From positions 1 through 64,000 of the forward strand of contig MPMM01000002.1 in NCBI GenBank assembly GCA_002238505.1: DNA of 64,000 bases, in the 5' to 3' direction. The translations under genes and the position numbers were made by a program. Shown one piece after another: positions 1 to 8,319 of the stretch (position 1 is its first letter; every line of letters begins with the position of its first letter). Below the pieces are notes generated by a model. That model did not search any database, had not been told where the DNA came from, and was given only the letters and a program-made list of their open reading frames with translations. The DNA is from SAR202 cluster bacterium bin22 (lineage in GTDB: Bacteria > Chloroflexota > Dehalococcoidia > Lucifugimonadales > UBA3495).

Positions 1-172
1 AAACGGGTTTATAGCCTTCCTTGCGGGAGGCGTTGCGGTTCAACTCCCGCGAAATTGTCGATGGCGAGCGATCCAGGCTTGTCGCGATTTGGCGCTTAGT
101 GTATCCCTGCTCACGTAAACTGGCCAAACTACACCGCTCTTCAAGGGTGAGGTGCTGATATACATTTCCCAT
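1..172 (-). CDS. IS30-family transposase, N-terminal part (cut by window edge)
   Basis: The minus strand reads from ATG at 172 to the window edge without a stop (57 codons). The product begins MGNVYQHLTLEERC and continues with Q-G-Y-T-K-R-Q-I-A, then SLDRSPSTISREL. This is the helix-turn-helix region (HTH_38 type) found at the N-terminus of IS30-family transposases, which cut and join DNA through a C-terminal DDE domain not visible here. Whether the gene is intact cannot be told. The inverted repeat of the element should lie just upstream of the ATG, at about 173-215, but I cannot fix its edge. It was too close to the edge to be called from ORF length alone. Confidence 0.8.
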   Translation of the reverse strand, partial: MGNVYQHLTLEERCSLASLREQGYTKRQIATSLDRSPSTISRELNRNASRKEGYKPV

Positions 173-464
173 GGCAACACTCTAACCAAGTGTTGCACTT
201 CGTTTGTGAGTCTAGCGAACCTCGAACCTGGAGGGAATTACCGTAGAGGTAAACTTCTCCAAGTGCGATAGCCCTGATGAAGGCGCCCAATGCCGCCTAG
301 TTTGCGCAAATTGCCAATCTGTAGGGGCGGGTTTGTAACCCGCCCCCGTGCCCAACGACCTGCTTCCTGCCCAAAGCGAAAGGCCTTCATCCCGCAATTG
401 CCGTGTCCCGCACTCCCATGAACGACGCCCGATTCTGCCCGATTCTCGCCGACCCTGATCGTTG
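173..464. other. Non-coding gap with IS end and one palindromic repeat
   Basis: No convincing gene. The left part probably holds the end of the IS30 element. At 321-350 lies a GC-rich palindromic unit (GGCGGGTTTGTAACCCGCC) of a family that recurs near 14.19, 41.88 and 43.46 kb. Confidence 0.5.
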
Positions 465-2000
465 TCAGTTCCCCGGCTCTCCCTCGTAAACCTTATTCCT
501 CCTGCGCGGATTGGCCCGCTGGAGCCACTCCGGTTTCATCGCCACCGGAATCAACGCCAGCAAGGCAGCCACGGCGGCGATGCGGAAGAACCGGTGGAAC
601 AGGGCCAGGCCGGCGCTCTCCAGTTCCGCCGTGTACGCGGCAACCCGTTCCGCTGTCTCAACTAGCGATTCGCCCGTCTCCGGCAGGGGCAGCAGCAGTC
701 CGCTGGTCAGCGTCTGGAAATGCTCAATACCGTAGGCCGCCAGAGCCGCCAGCCCCAGCGTCATGCCCATTAGACGGGCAACCACCACCATGGACGATGC
801 GGTGGCGTGGTATTCCTGCGGCGCGGCGTTCAACGCCTGGGCCATAATGGGGGCAATCACCAGTCCAAATCCGGACCCCACTATCACCAGGTGTAGGGTC
901 AGCTGCGGGTCGGTCACGCCCAGGGGCCAGCCGCTCACCAGGAACAGGCCGAAAGCCGTCAATATCAGTCCCCCGGCTATTACGGGCCGGTTCCCTGTTT
1001 TGGACAGCAACACCCCCCCGACCACCGCTCCCACGGGAATGGCCGCCGTCATCCGCAGCAGCCACATGGCTCCGGTGAATGGGTCCTTGCCCATTACCGT
1101 GTTGGCCATCAGCGGCACCGTCACCAGGGAAATCACCAGCGATACCCCCACCAGCAACTGGGTGATGTTGGCCGTCACAAAATTCAGGGTCTTGAACAGC
1201 AGCGGCAGCAGCAAGGGTTGCGCTGCGCGGCTCTCCCACCACCCCAGGGCCACCGCCAGCGCAGCCCCCAGACCCAGCAGCCCGTAGGGCCATACGGACG
1301 TGAGGGAGAACAGCGACTTTTGCGACAGTCCCAGGGACAGCGCCGCCAGCGCCGCCAGCACCAGGACGCCCCCGGTGTAGTCCACCTTCACGCCGGTCTG
1401 CCGCCGGTTGTGCTGCAGCAACAGCAAGGGGCCAATCAACATAACCTGGGGAATGTTAAGCCAGAAGAGCCACCGCCAGTTGGCCAGTTCCACGATGGCG
1501 CCCCCGTAGGCCGGCCCCAGCATGGATCCAGCCTCGGCGGCCCCGCCCACGATGCCCAGGGCCAGCCCCCGGCGTTCCGGCGGCACCGCGCTGACGGCCA
1601 GCGCAAAGCCAATGGGCACCGCCGCAGACCCGCCAATGGCCTGCACAACCCGCGCCCCAATCAGTTCCTCGACAGTGCGGGAAAGGGCCACCAGGATGCT
1701 GCCCACGGCAAACAGTCCCAGGCCCGCCATGTATAGTCTGGGATAACCGTAAACATCGGCCAGGCGACCGAATAGGGGCATGAAAGCCGTGTAGCCCAGC
1801 AGGTAGGCGGTTACCACCCAGACCAGCCGGTCCAGCTCGCTGATGGGGACGCGCAAATCCAGCATCACCGCCGGCAGCACCGTCACCACCACCGTCTGGT
1901 CCAGGGCGGTGAAGAAAGCGCCCAGTCCAATTATGGTCAAGACCAGCCACGTGGGCCTTGAGCTGTGTTCGCTCACGGATGCACTACCAGGGTTGTCCAC
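465..2000 (-). CDS. MFS transporter, DHA2 (EmrB/QacA/P55-like) family
   Basis: A 511-residue polytopic membrane protein, the usual length for 14-TM drug:H+ antiporters. An LDQTVV motif lies in TM1 (about residue 33), the MFS motif A GRLADVYG at about 78-85, and the antiporter motif C GSMLGPAYGG at about 159-168. The start is GTG at 2000; no strong ribosome site is visible. The gene lies 32 nt downstream of an LppX/LprG-like lipoprotein on the same strand. That gene order matches the mycobacterial lprG-p55 operon, where the pump and lipoprotein move lipids (triacylglycerides) outward. By context, lipid or amphiphile export is more likely than simple drug efflux, but the substrate is inferred. 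Confidence 0.85.
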   Translation of the reverse strand: MDNPGSASVSEHSSRPTWLVLTIIGLGAFFTALDQTVVVTVLPAVMLDLRVPISELDRLVWVVTAYLLGYTAFMPLFGRLADVYGYPRLYMAGLGLFAVGSILVALSRTVEELIGARVVQAIGGSAAVPIGFALAVSAVPPERRGLALGIVGGAAEAGSMLGPAYGGAIVELANWRWLFWLNIPQVMLIGPLLLLQHNRRQTGVKVDYTGGVLVLAALAALSLGLSQKSLFSLTSVWPYGLLGLGAALAVALGWWESRAAQPLLLPLLFKTLNFVTANITQLLVGVSLVISLVTVPLMANTVMGKDPFTGAMWLLRMTAAIPVGAVVGGVLLSKTGNRPVIAGGLILTAFGLFLVSGWPLGVTDPQLTLHLVIVGSGFGLVIAPIMAQALNAAPQEYHATASSMVVVARLMGMTLGLAALAAYGIEHFQTLTSGLLLPLPETGESLVETAERVAAYTAELESAGLALFHRFFRIAAVAALLALIPVAMKPEWLQRANPRRRNKVYEGEPGN

Positions 2001-2032
2001 GGTTACCGATGCTTAATCCGCAATGAATGGGC

Positions 2033-2749
2033 TTACGGCGGCGATATATCCGGCGGTTCGGCCAGGGATTCAATGGTCAGGGCGCGCACCGTTTCCGGAT
2101 CTTCGTCGGGAACCAGGGCTCCCAGCATCTGGGCGCGCAGCAGTTTTCCGTTGGCCTGGTTCACCCACACTTCCACCTCCAGTTGAGCGTCCGTCTGGGC
2201 GCCGGGTATTACCTGCCCCAGCGCTGCGGTGGAAGTAACCCCCTTGACCATCCAGGCCGAAGTGCCTTCCAGAACGTTCTCACCCACCGTTTCCAGGTCC
2301 GATACGTCACCCAGCATGGCCCCCACCAGCCCCGAAATGTATTCGAACCTGAAGGGTATCTGGGCGGGAGTTGCCTGAATCCACTCCCCGTTCAGGGGAT
2401 TGGTCATGTACGCGGTGTCTCCCGTAGAAATAAGGCCCAGGTGCAGCGCCGTTCCCGCAGACTCCATATCCAGTCCCACCTTGAACTGGTCAGGAAGTAT
2501 GGCCACACCCTCGGCTCGGGTAATAGCCGCCCCGGGCGCCAGGGGTGTCTTGCCCACCGGATGGTCGAACACAAAGCTTATGTACTGCTCCGTCTCCATC
2601 TGCTGAACCGCCCCGTCGATCAGCGCCTGGGGGTCGGGCAGGGGCACGGGAGTTGGAGTGGGTGGCTCGGCGGGACTGCACGCTACGGCCAGGACCGTCA
2701 CTGCCACTGCCACCGATGATAACCACCAGCGTAAATGGACCTTCATCAT
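2033..2749 (-). CDS. LppX/LprAFG-like lipoprotein
   Basis: About 238 residues. A signal sequence ends in VLAVAC, so lipid attachment at that cysteine is likely, followed by a Pro/Thr-rich spacer. The mature part resembles the LppX_LprAFG family, single-domain lipid carriers with a hydrophobic cavity: the regularly spaced YISFVFDHPVG, GLISTGDTAYM, EWIQATP and VEVWVNQANGKLLRAQM fit its half-barrel strands. ATG 2749 was chosen over the TTG at 2761 because it is a stronger codon with AAGG upstream; ATG 2746 is also possible. It precedes the MFS pump in an apparent two-gene operon, which suggests that it receives lipid from the pump on the outer face of the membrane. Confidence 0.75.
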   Translation of the reverse strand: MMKVHLRWWLSSVAVAVTVLAVACSPAEPPTPTPVPLPDPQALIDGAVQQMETEQYISFVFDHPVGKTPLAPGAAITRAEGVAILPDQFKVGLDMESAGTALHLGLISTGDTAYMTNPLNGEWIQATPAQIPFRFEYISGLVGAMLGDVSDLETVGENVLEGTSAWMVKGVTSTAALGQVIPGAQTDAQLEVEVWVNQANGKLLRAQMLGALVPDEDPETVRALTIESLAEPPDISPP

Positions 2750-2907
2750 CAGAATCACCAACCTTAGCTGACATGGCTGTCAGATATTTCCTGCTCCGGG
2801 TTAAGGGACAATAGGAGGGGAGCGGTTTCAGATGTCTGTTTTCCCTGGACTAATCCCGATGGCTCAACGCAACCGGATTGTGCCCATCGGCGCTGTTGTC
2901 CTGGCGC

Positions 2908-4401
2908 CTAATTCCACGACCAGAAGGCCACGTTGCCCTGGGCAATTTCGGCGGGGGGAGCGTCTCCAACGGCGTCCAGCACATAAATGCTCGCTCCGGT
3001 CGGTGTGTGACCGTTTCGCCGCTCGGCCACCGGACCCTCCGAACCTGCCACCACCAGGCGGGTTCCATCCGGCGACCAGGGAGAATGGGAATAGGCGTAC
3101 TGGTCGAAGAAGGACAGCATGGTAAAGACTTCTCCGCTGGGCCGGAATCGGAAAAGTTCCCGGGAGGCATTATCCCCGCCGGCGTCCCCGCCCTGGTGGG
3201 ATGCCGAAACCACCTTCCATTCAAACACCTGCTCCTCCGCGTCCACCCCCACCCAGGCCAGTCTCTGGCCGTCTGGGGCCCAATAAAAGGCCAGCAACGA
3301 TTCCTCCACCAGCGTACGCAGGTCGTTGCCTTCGGGCGTCAGCAACCGGATGCGGTTGTAGATGCGACCTTGCGGGTCGGGATTGTCCGCCACGGCCAGG
3401 GTCTGTCCGTCGGGCGACCACATGAAGGCGACCAGCGGCCCCGTCTCCAGTACATTGGTTGCAGCCGCCGGATTCCCGTCTTCCCCGACGTGCACGACGC
3501 TGCCGGTAGCATCACCCGTCGAGTAGGCCCACCGGTCCCCGCGGGGTGAGAAAGCGGGCGTTCGGAAACCCACCGCGTTGGTTAAGTGCTGGGCCGTGTC
3601 ACTCAGGAAGGGCCGGTGCAACACCTTTACGTCTTCCCGGGAATGAACGATTAAAGCTTGCCCGCTGCCGCTCCAGCTGTAGTAAAGCGGCGCACCCCGT
3701 TCCAGGGCGATGGCCCCGTCGGATGTGTCCGGGTTGACCGCGAACAGCGTCAATCCCTGGCGGGTGGTGGCCAGAAAGGACAACAACTCTCCGTCCGGTG
3801 ACCAGTAGAGGTAGTGGGGAGAACCATCGGCGATCAGTCCAGGAACGTCGTTGTCGTACACGAGGCGGCTGACGCCGGTAATGGCGTCAATGACCTGCAC
3901 CGATACTTCCAGGGAACGATTGGGCGTAATCTGCACCCGGGACACGGCCAGTCTGCTGCCGTCGGGCGCCCAGGTGGGCCAGGCGTATGACTCATTGAAG
4001 TCCAGGTCCTGCACCTGGAAGAAGGCCGCAGTATCGGAAGGGCTGGCTGGTCCGGCTGGGTCCGAGGGGCGAGACCGTACCCGGCTTACCCCCGTTAGAC
4101 GCCGTTCGTCGCTGCCATCGGGGTTGACCGTAAAAAGATCGCCGTAGGGTCCGATGTAGGCAATGCGGTCAACGCTCAAGTCGTGCAATGCTCCTGTTCC
4201 GGAGCCGGCTCTGGCTGCAGGGCTGGTGGGCGCAGGTGGCGCGGGGATGACAATTGTAGCGGTGGCGTCGGGGTTCAGTGACGGCGCTCCGGCGCAGGCG
4301 ATCAGTCCGGCCAGTGTCACCACTCCCCCGAACAACCTCAACCCTTTGACCGACTCTGTCCACAACCGTGCCAGGTTTCCACGAAAATTTGCCACCAGCA
4401 C
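2908..4401 (-). CDS. TolB-like (WD40/PD40) beta-propeller lipoprotein
   Basis: A 497-residue protein starting at a GTG. An N-terminal hydrophobic segment ends in LAGLIAC, a good lipobox, followed by a Pro/Ala/Thr linker. Repeats of the PD40/WD40-like type follow: DLFTVNPDGSDERRLTG, WAPDGSRLAVS, WSPDGELLSF, FSPRGDRWAYS, WSPDGQTLAVAD, WAPDGQRLAW and WSPDGTRLVVAG. Such repeats form a six- or seven-bladed propeller, as in TolB and the N-terminal part of prolyl oligopeptidases. No catalytic domain follows, so it is probably an exported binding or scaffold protein. The start is uncertain because no clear ribosome site precedes the GTG. Confidence 0.75.
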   Translation of the reverse strand: MLVANFRGNLARLWTESVKGLRLFGGVVTLAGLIACAGAPSLNPDATATIVIPAPPAPTSPAARAGSGTGALHDLSVDRIAYIGPYGDLFTVNPDGSDERRLTGVSRVRSRPSDPAGPASPSDTAAFFQVQDLDFNESYAWPTWAPDGSRLAVSRVQITPNRSLEVSVQVIDAITGVSRLVYDNDVPGLIADGSPHYLYWSPDGELLSFLATTRQGLTLFAVNPDTSDGAIALERGAPLYYSWSGSGQALIVHSREDVKVLHRPFLSDTAQHLTNAVGFRTPAFSPRGDRWAYSTGDATGSVVHVGEDGNPAAATNVLETGPLVAFMWSPDGQTLAVADNPDPQGRIYNRIRLLTPEGNDLRTLVEESLLAFYWAPDGQRLAWVGVDAEEQVFEWKVVSASHQGGDAGGDNASRELFRFRPSGEVFTMLSFFDQYAYSHSPWSPDGTRLVVAGSEGPVAERRNGHTPTGASIYVLDAVGDAPPAEIAQGNVAFWSWN

Positions 4402-5565
4402 CGCCGATTCCGGTTAATCAAGAATACCATTGGTATTCACGGGTAGCAACGGCGGCATTCCCGCCACCGGCGGAACCTACCCTAAGTTCTCGATGAGCTG
4501 GTAATTCTGGATGAACCGGTGCAGGTATCCTGTGCCGGTCCGAAATCTGGTTACAGCGCCATCGCGTCCCAAACTCAAACCACAGGAGGCCCACACCCCC
4601 CCAACCCACAAGTCATGTCCCCCCGAGCGCAGCCGAAGCCCCTCAAATCGCCGCCACATTACAAGCCAGGGGTAACTCAACCATCACCATCGCTACTCTC
4701 TCCGCATTGCAGTCCCGTTAGTCCTGCGTCTGGCGGAAGCCCCCAACCCCCCCGTAGGGGCAGACCTGCGTGTCTGCCCTGCCTGCCGCCCATTCAACTA
4801 ACCCCATTCCCGAAAATTCGTCCCCATTCGTGCAAGAGCTTCCCCCCGTTCGTCCTGAGCCTGTCGAAGGACATCCCCCCTCTCCCCCTCGCACAGGGGA
4901 AAGACAGAGGCCATTCCAATAATCCCTTCCCCCTCGAAGGGGGAAGGTTAGGATGGGGGTGAAGACACACCCGCAGGTCAACCCCTGCATTTGTGCCAAA
5001 CATCCCCCCTCGCCCATAGGGCCAGGGGCTAGGGGTGAGGGCTCCCCAAATACAAACCATGTCATCCTGAGCGAAGCCGAAGGATCTAAAATCCATACCA
5101 CATACCATGCCCAGCCAACCGCAACCAACATCAAAACCGAAGTTCCCCCCTCGCCCTATGGGAGAGGGGCCGGGGGTGAGGGCCAACCCCCTGACACCAC
5201 CCCCTTCCCACCCTGGCTAACCCACCCCTACCATCAAAAGAGAATAACCAAACATCCCCCCTCGCCCTATGAGACAGGGGGCGGGGGTGAGGGCTCCCCG
5301 CTGCCAGGCAAGCTGGAAAACGGCGGACCCCCCAAGCCATAAACCATGTCGCCCTGAGCCTGCCGAAGGGCCTCAAATCCCTCCCCTCAAGACGGTCACG
5401 GGTTCCAAATCCATTTCTTGGTTGGAGTCTGGATTCTTCACCGCCTTCAGAGTGACAGTCAACTCAAATGCAACTGCCCTCTGTCCTTTCTCCCAGCCCC
5501 TTGCGGCCATTTGACAGCGTTGAAATAATAGTTGGGAAGTTTACCTGCGTTGCATCCCGTCTTCT
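4402..5565. repeat. Composite intergenic block of palindromic repeats (copy 1)
   Basis: No gene is supported in this 1.1-kb gap. It is a string of different hairpin units: GGCAGACCTGCGTGTCTGCC (about 4759), a GTCCTGAGCCTGTCGAAGGAC unit (about 4853), TTCCCCCTCGAAGGGGGAAG (about 4929), three units of the CCCTCGCCC..GGGAGAGGGG..GGTGAGGG type (about 5007, 5148 and 5259), CATCCTGAGCGAAGCCGAAG (5064) and CGCCCTGAGCCTGCCGAAGGG (about 5350). Much of the order recurs, inverted, at about 41.2-41.9 and 46.5-47.1 kb, and in the same orientation at 18.9-19.4 kb. Confidence 0.85.
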
Positions 5566-6378
5566 ATGTACAGTATTTCCCTGCAGTTGCCCGCAAAACC
5601 ACTGGCGTCCGCCGCCCCGGCCGGTCGCCAGGTCGCCGAGGGTCCGCCAAGACAGGTGACCATAGATGGCAGGGCCATAGAATACCGGATCAAGCGCAGC
5701 CGCCAGCGCCGCAAGACGTACCAGGTTTCCGTAGTCTCCGGCCAGGTACTGCTGGCAGTGCCCTACCGCACTACCAACGGCCAGGCCGAAGAAATGGTGC
5801 GCCAGAAGGCCAGGTGGATATTCTCCAAGCTGGACACTGTCGAAGCCAGGCCGGAAGCCCCCCAGTTCCTGTCCGGGGAGTCGCTGCCCTTCCGCGGCCG
5901 CGACCTGATCCTTTGGGTGCAGGGTGTGGACCGCACCCCCTCCGGCCGTCCCGAGGTCTCCTCCGACCGCCGCAGGCTATTGGTGCGGATTCCCCTGGGA
6001 TTGGACAGCGCCACCCGCCAGGAGCAGGTGGCTGCCGCGCTGGTAGCCTGGTACGGTCAGCAGGCCCGGGAACAGGTCGAATCGCAGGTAGCCCGCTGGC
6101 TTCCGGCGTTGGGCAATGGCTCCGGCCCCCCGGTGCACATCCGCAACCAGCGTCGTCGCTGGGGAAGTTGCTCCAGCAAGGGAGTGCTGCGCTTCAACTG
6201 GCGGCTGTCCATGCTGGAACCGCCCCTGGTCGAATACGTGGTTGTCCACGAGCTTTGCCACCTGACCCACATGAACCACTCCCCTGACTTCTGGGGACTG
6301 GTGGCCCGGCATCTGCCCGACTACAAGGAGCTGCGCAAATTATTGAAGGAACGAGAGGCTGCCTTGCCGCCCCTCTAA
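5566..6378 (+). CDS. YgjP-like metallopeptidase (DUF45)
   Basis: A 270-residue cytosolic protein of the YgjP/DUF45 family, small M48-like zinc metallopeptidases. The hallmark RRRWGSC lies at about 197-203. The zinc site HELCH (about 228-232) is followed by LTHMNHSPDFW, which carries the downstream ligand histidine. The N-terminal half (an ITIDG-type strand, then KRSRQRRKTYQVSV) matches the usual family N-domain. The first about 28 residues are Pro/Ala-rich and may be an over-extension; GTG codons further in could be used instead. No partner gene is adjacent. Confidence 0.85.
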   Translation: MYSISLQLPAKPLASAAPAGRQVAEGPPRQVTIDGRAIEYRIKRSRQRRKTYQVSVVSGQVLLAVPYRTTNGQAEEMVRQKARWIFSKLDTVEARPEAPQFLSGESLPFRGRDLILWVQGVDRTPSGRPEVSSDRRRLLVRIPLGLDSATRQEQVAAALVAWYGQQAREQVESQVARWLPALGNGSGPPVHIRNQRRRWGSCSSKGVLRFNWRLSMLEPPLVEYVVVHELCHLTHMNHSPDFWGLVARHLPDYKELRKLLKEREAALPPL

Positions 6379-6524
6379 CTCACCGGTTCTTTAATTCATC
6401 AGGTGGACCGGTCCCCTTCACTGATGTCAATGTTCTTGCCCCAAACCCATCCGGATTATCCGTATGTTAAACTCTCCCAAAGACACCCCATAACGAAAAA
6501 TCACCGAGCCAAGGAGCGGTTGCC

Positions 6525-7652
6525 ATGACCAGCGTCAGCAAAGATCCCGTCCTGGTTGTCCTTCAGCTTACCGGCGGCAACGACTACATGAACACCGTTG
6601 TCCCCTACGACAACCCCCTCTACTACGACAACCGGCCCACGGTTAACGTTGCGCCCGAACGGGTGCTGCCCCTGGACAGCATGGTGGGTTTCAATCCGAC
6701 GCTGGCCCCCATCAAGGATCTGTATGACCAGGGCGATGTGGCCGTGGTTCACGGCGTGGGTTACTCCAATCCCAACCGATCCCACTTCCGTTCCATGGAC
6801 ATCTGGCACACCTGCGAACCCGACAAGATAGGTACCGAAGGCTGGCTGGGCAAGGTCATCCGCGATCTGGACCCCCGCGGCGAAAACGTGCTGACGGGCG
6901 TCAATTTCGGCCGGGGTCTGCCCCGGGCCATGGCCCTGCCTGGAGTCCCCGTGGCCTCGGTGGCCGTCCTGGAAAATTACGGGCTGCTCACCGCCATACC
7001 CCAGGAGGAGGCTCGCGCCCGTGCCCTGGACGTTTTCGCTCGGATGTACACTCCGGCCATGGGCACCGGCCCGACCATGGACTACCTGGGGCAGACGGGC
7101 CTGGACGCCCTGAAAGGGGCCGACATCCTTCGCACCGCGCCCGAAAAGTACACATCAACGGTGGAGTATGGCGACAACGCCATCGCCCGCAACCTGCGCG
7201 CCATTTCCCAGGTGCTTCTGGCTGACCTGGGTACGCGGGTCTTTTACACCCAGCACGGCGGCTACGACACCCACGCCGCCGAAATGGCGGTCCACACCCA
7301 GCTCTGGACTGAGTTGTCTGAAGCCATATCCTGCTTCTTCGCCGACCTGCGGGAGCACGACGTAGAAGACCGGGTGGTGATGCTGGTATTCACCGAGTTC
7401 GGGCGTCGGGTCAAGGACAACGGCTCCGGCACCGACCACGGTTCCGGCGGCCTGTCCATGGTCATGGGCGCCCCGGTAAAGGGCGGCCAGTACAACGAAT
7501 TCCCCTCAATGAAAGAAGGCGACCTCCTTGAAGGCGACCTCCACTTCAACTACGACTACCGCGGCCTCTACGGCACCCTCGCAGAACGCTGGCTGGGCCT
7601 CGACGCCACGTCAATAGTAGGCGGAAACTACGAAATGCTGGACGTGGTGTAG
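6525..7652 (+). CDS. DUF1501 family protein
   Basis: 375 residues. It opens directly with the family core VLVVLQLTGGNDYMNTVVPYD (first 20 shown in part) and contains GVGYSNPNRSHFRSMDIWHT, QHGGYDTHAAEM, VVMLVFTEFGRRVKDN and GTDHGSGGLSMVMG. These are the conserved stretches of DUF1501, a sulfatase/alkaline-phosphatase-like fold. AAGGAG precedes the ATG at good spacing. There is no Tat signal, though many DUF1501 proteins carry one, so it is probably cytosolic or uses another route. DUF1501 genes usually sit beside a DUF1800 gene; here the only DUF1800 gene is 40 kb away (47444). Confidence 0.9.
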   Translation: MTSVSKDPVLVVLQLTGGNDYMNTVVPYDNPLYYDNRPTVNVAPERVLPLDSMVGFNPTLAPIKDLYDQGDVAVVHGVGYSNPNRSHFRSMDIWHTCEPDKIGTEGWLGKVIRDLDPRGENVLTGVNFGRGLPRAMALPGVPVASVAVLENYGLLTAIPQEEARARALDVFARMYTPAMGTGPTMDYLGQTGLDALKGADILRTAPEKYTSTVEYGDNAIARNLRAISQVLLADLGTRVFYTQHGGYDTHAAEMAVHTQLWTELSEAISCFFADLREHDVEDRVVMLVFTEFGRRVKDNGSGTDHGSGGLSMVMGAPVKGGQYNEFPSMKEGDLLEGDLHFNYDYRGLYGTLAERWLGLDATSIVGGNYEMLDVV

Positions 7653-8319
7653 GGTGTGCAGCGCCTGAAAACCCGAAATTAATCCACCGCCTTGAGTTGA
7701 CATGCTTAACGCTATTGTATTTTTGGGGCTCCAGGTAAAATAACTGACCCCGAATCATATTAAAGTATATTAGTGCAGGAGCTTTGATTGCGCCCCGGGC
7801 AATTAGTCCAGGCGCGGGAAAGCTCGGATATACTCAAGATCGTCGAAGCCGACTGATCTATCTCAGAAGTCTCCCCGTTCGTCCGCAACATCCCGGACGG
7901 ACGGGAGACCCCCCGAAACCAACCCCCCACCCCACTTAACCCCCAGCGCTCCAGGTAAACCGGCGTCTTCGCACGTCATTGCATAATTTCCCCCCGCCCT
8001 TGCCTGCTCAGGCCCCAACCAAGCCTTAATCAACGCCTGCACAAGAGAATCCCACGATTTCCGTAATATGTCCCCATTTCCTCTAACGCTTTCATCCCAT
8101 ATACTGCTGTAAGATATATGCTGATGTTGACATTACCAGCTATTAAGAATATATTCCTTGCCGATTTAACAGAATTAAACCCTCTTTTCGTCTAGTCCCG
8201 ATATTGCGAAATCTAGCTATGGAGGTGTGTACAAGGAACTCTTTCCGTTCACCACCTGGGAACCCTGCTGGGGACATCCGTTCCTTTTTCAAGAAAGTCT
8301 GAACCTGGAGGATAAGACC
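7653..8319. other. Non-coding gap with strong hairpin and promoter
   Basis: No gene was recognised. A strong imperfect hairpin lies at 7869-7909: GTCTCCC...CGTCCG pairs with CGGACG...GGGAGAC, with one bulge and one wobble. A consensus promoter lies at 8127-8155 and a roughly 158-nt leader runs to the substrate-binding protein. A short unverified reading frame starts at 8219 in this leader. Confidence 0.5.
8127..8155 (+). promoter_or_regulatory. Sigma-70-type promoter of the substrate-binding protein gene
   Basis: TTGACA (8127-8132), a 17-nt spacer, then TATATT (8150-8155). Transcription would start near 8162, leaving a leader of about 158 nt before the ATG at 8320. Confidence 0.75.

Noticed and set aside
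4519-5514. Several Pro/Ser-rich short frames in the intergenic block
   Set aside because: They run through palindromic repeats and reappear in other frames at the other blocks.
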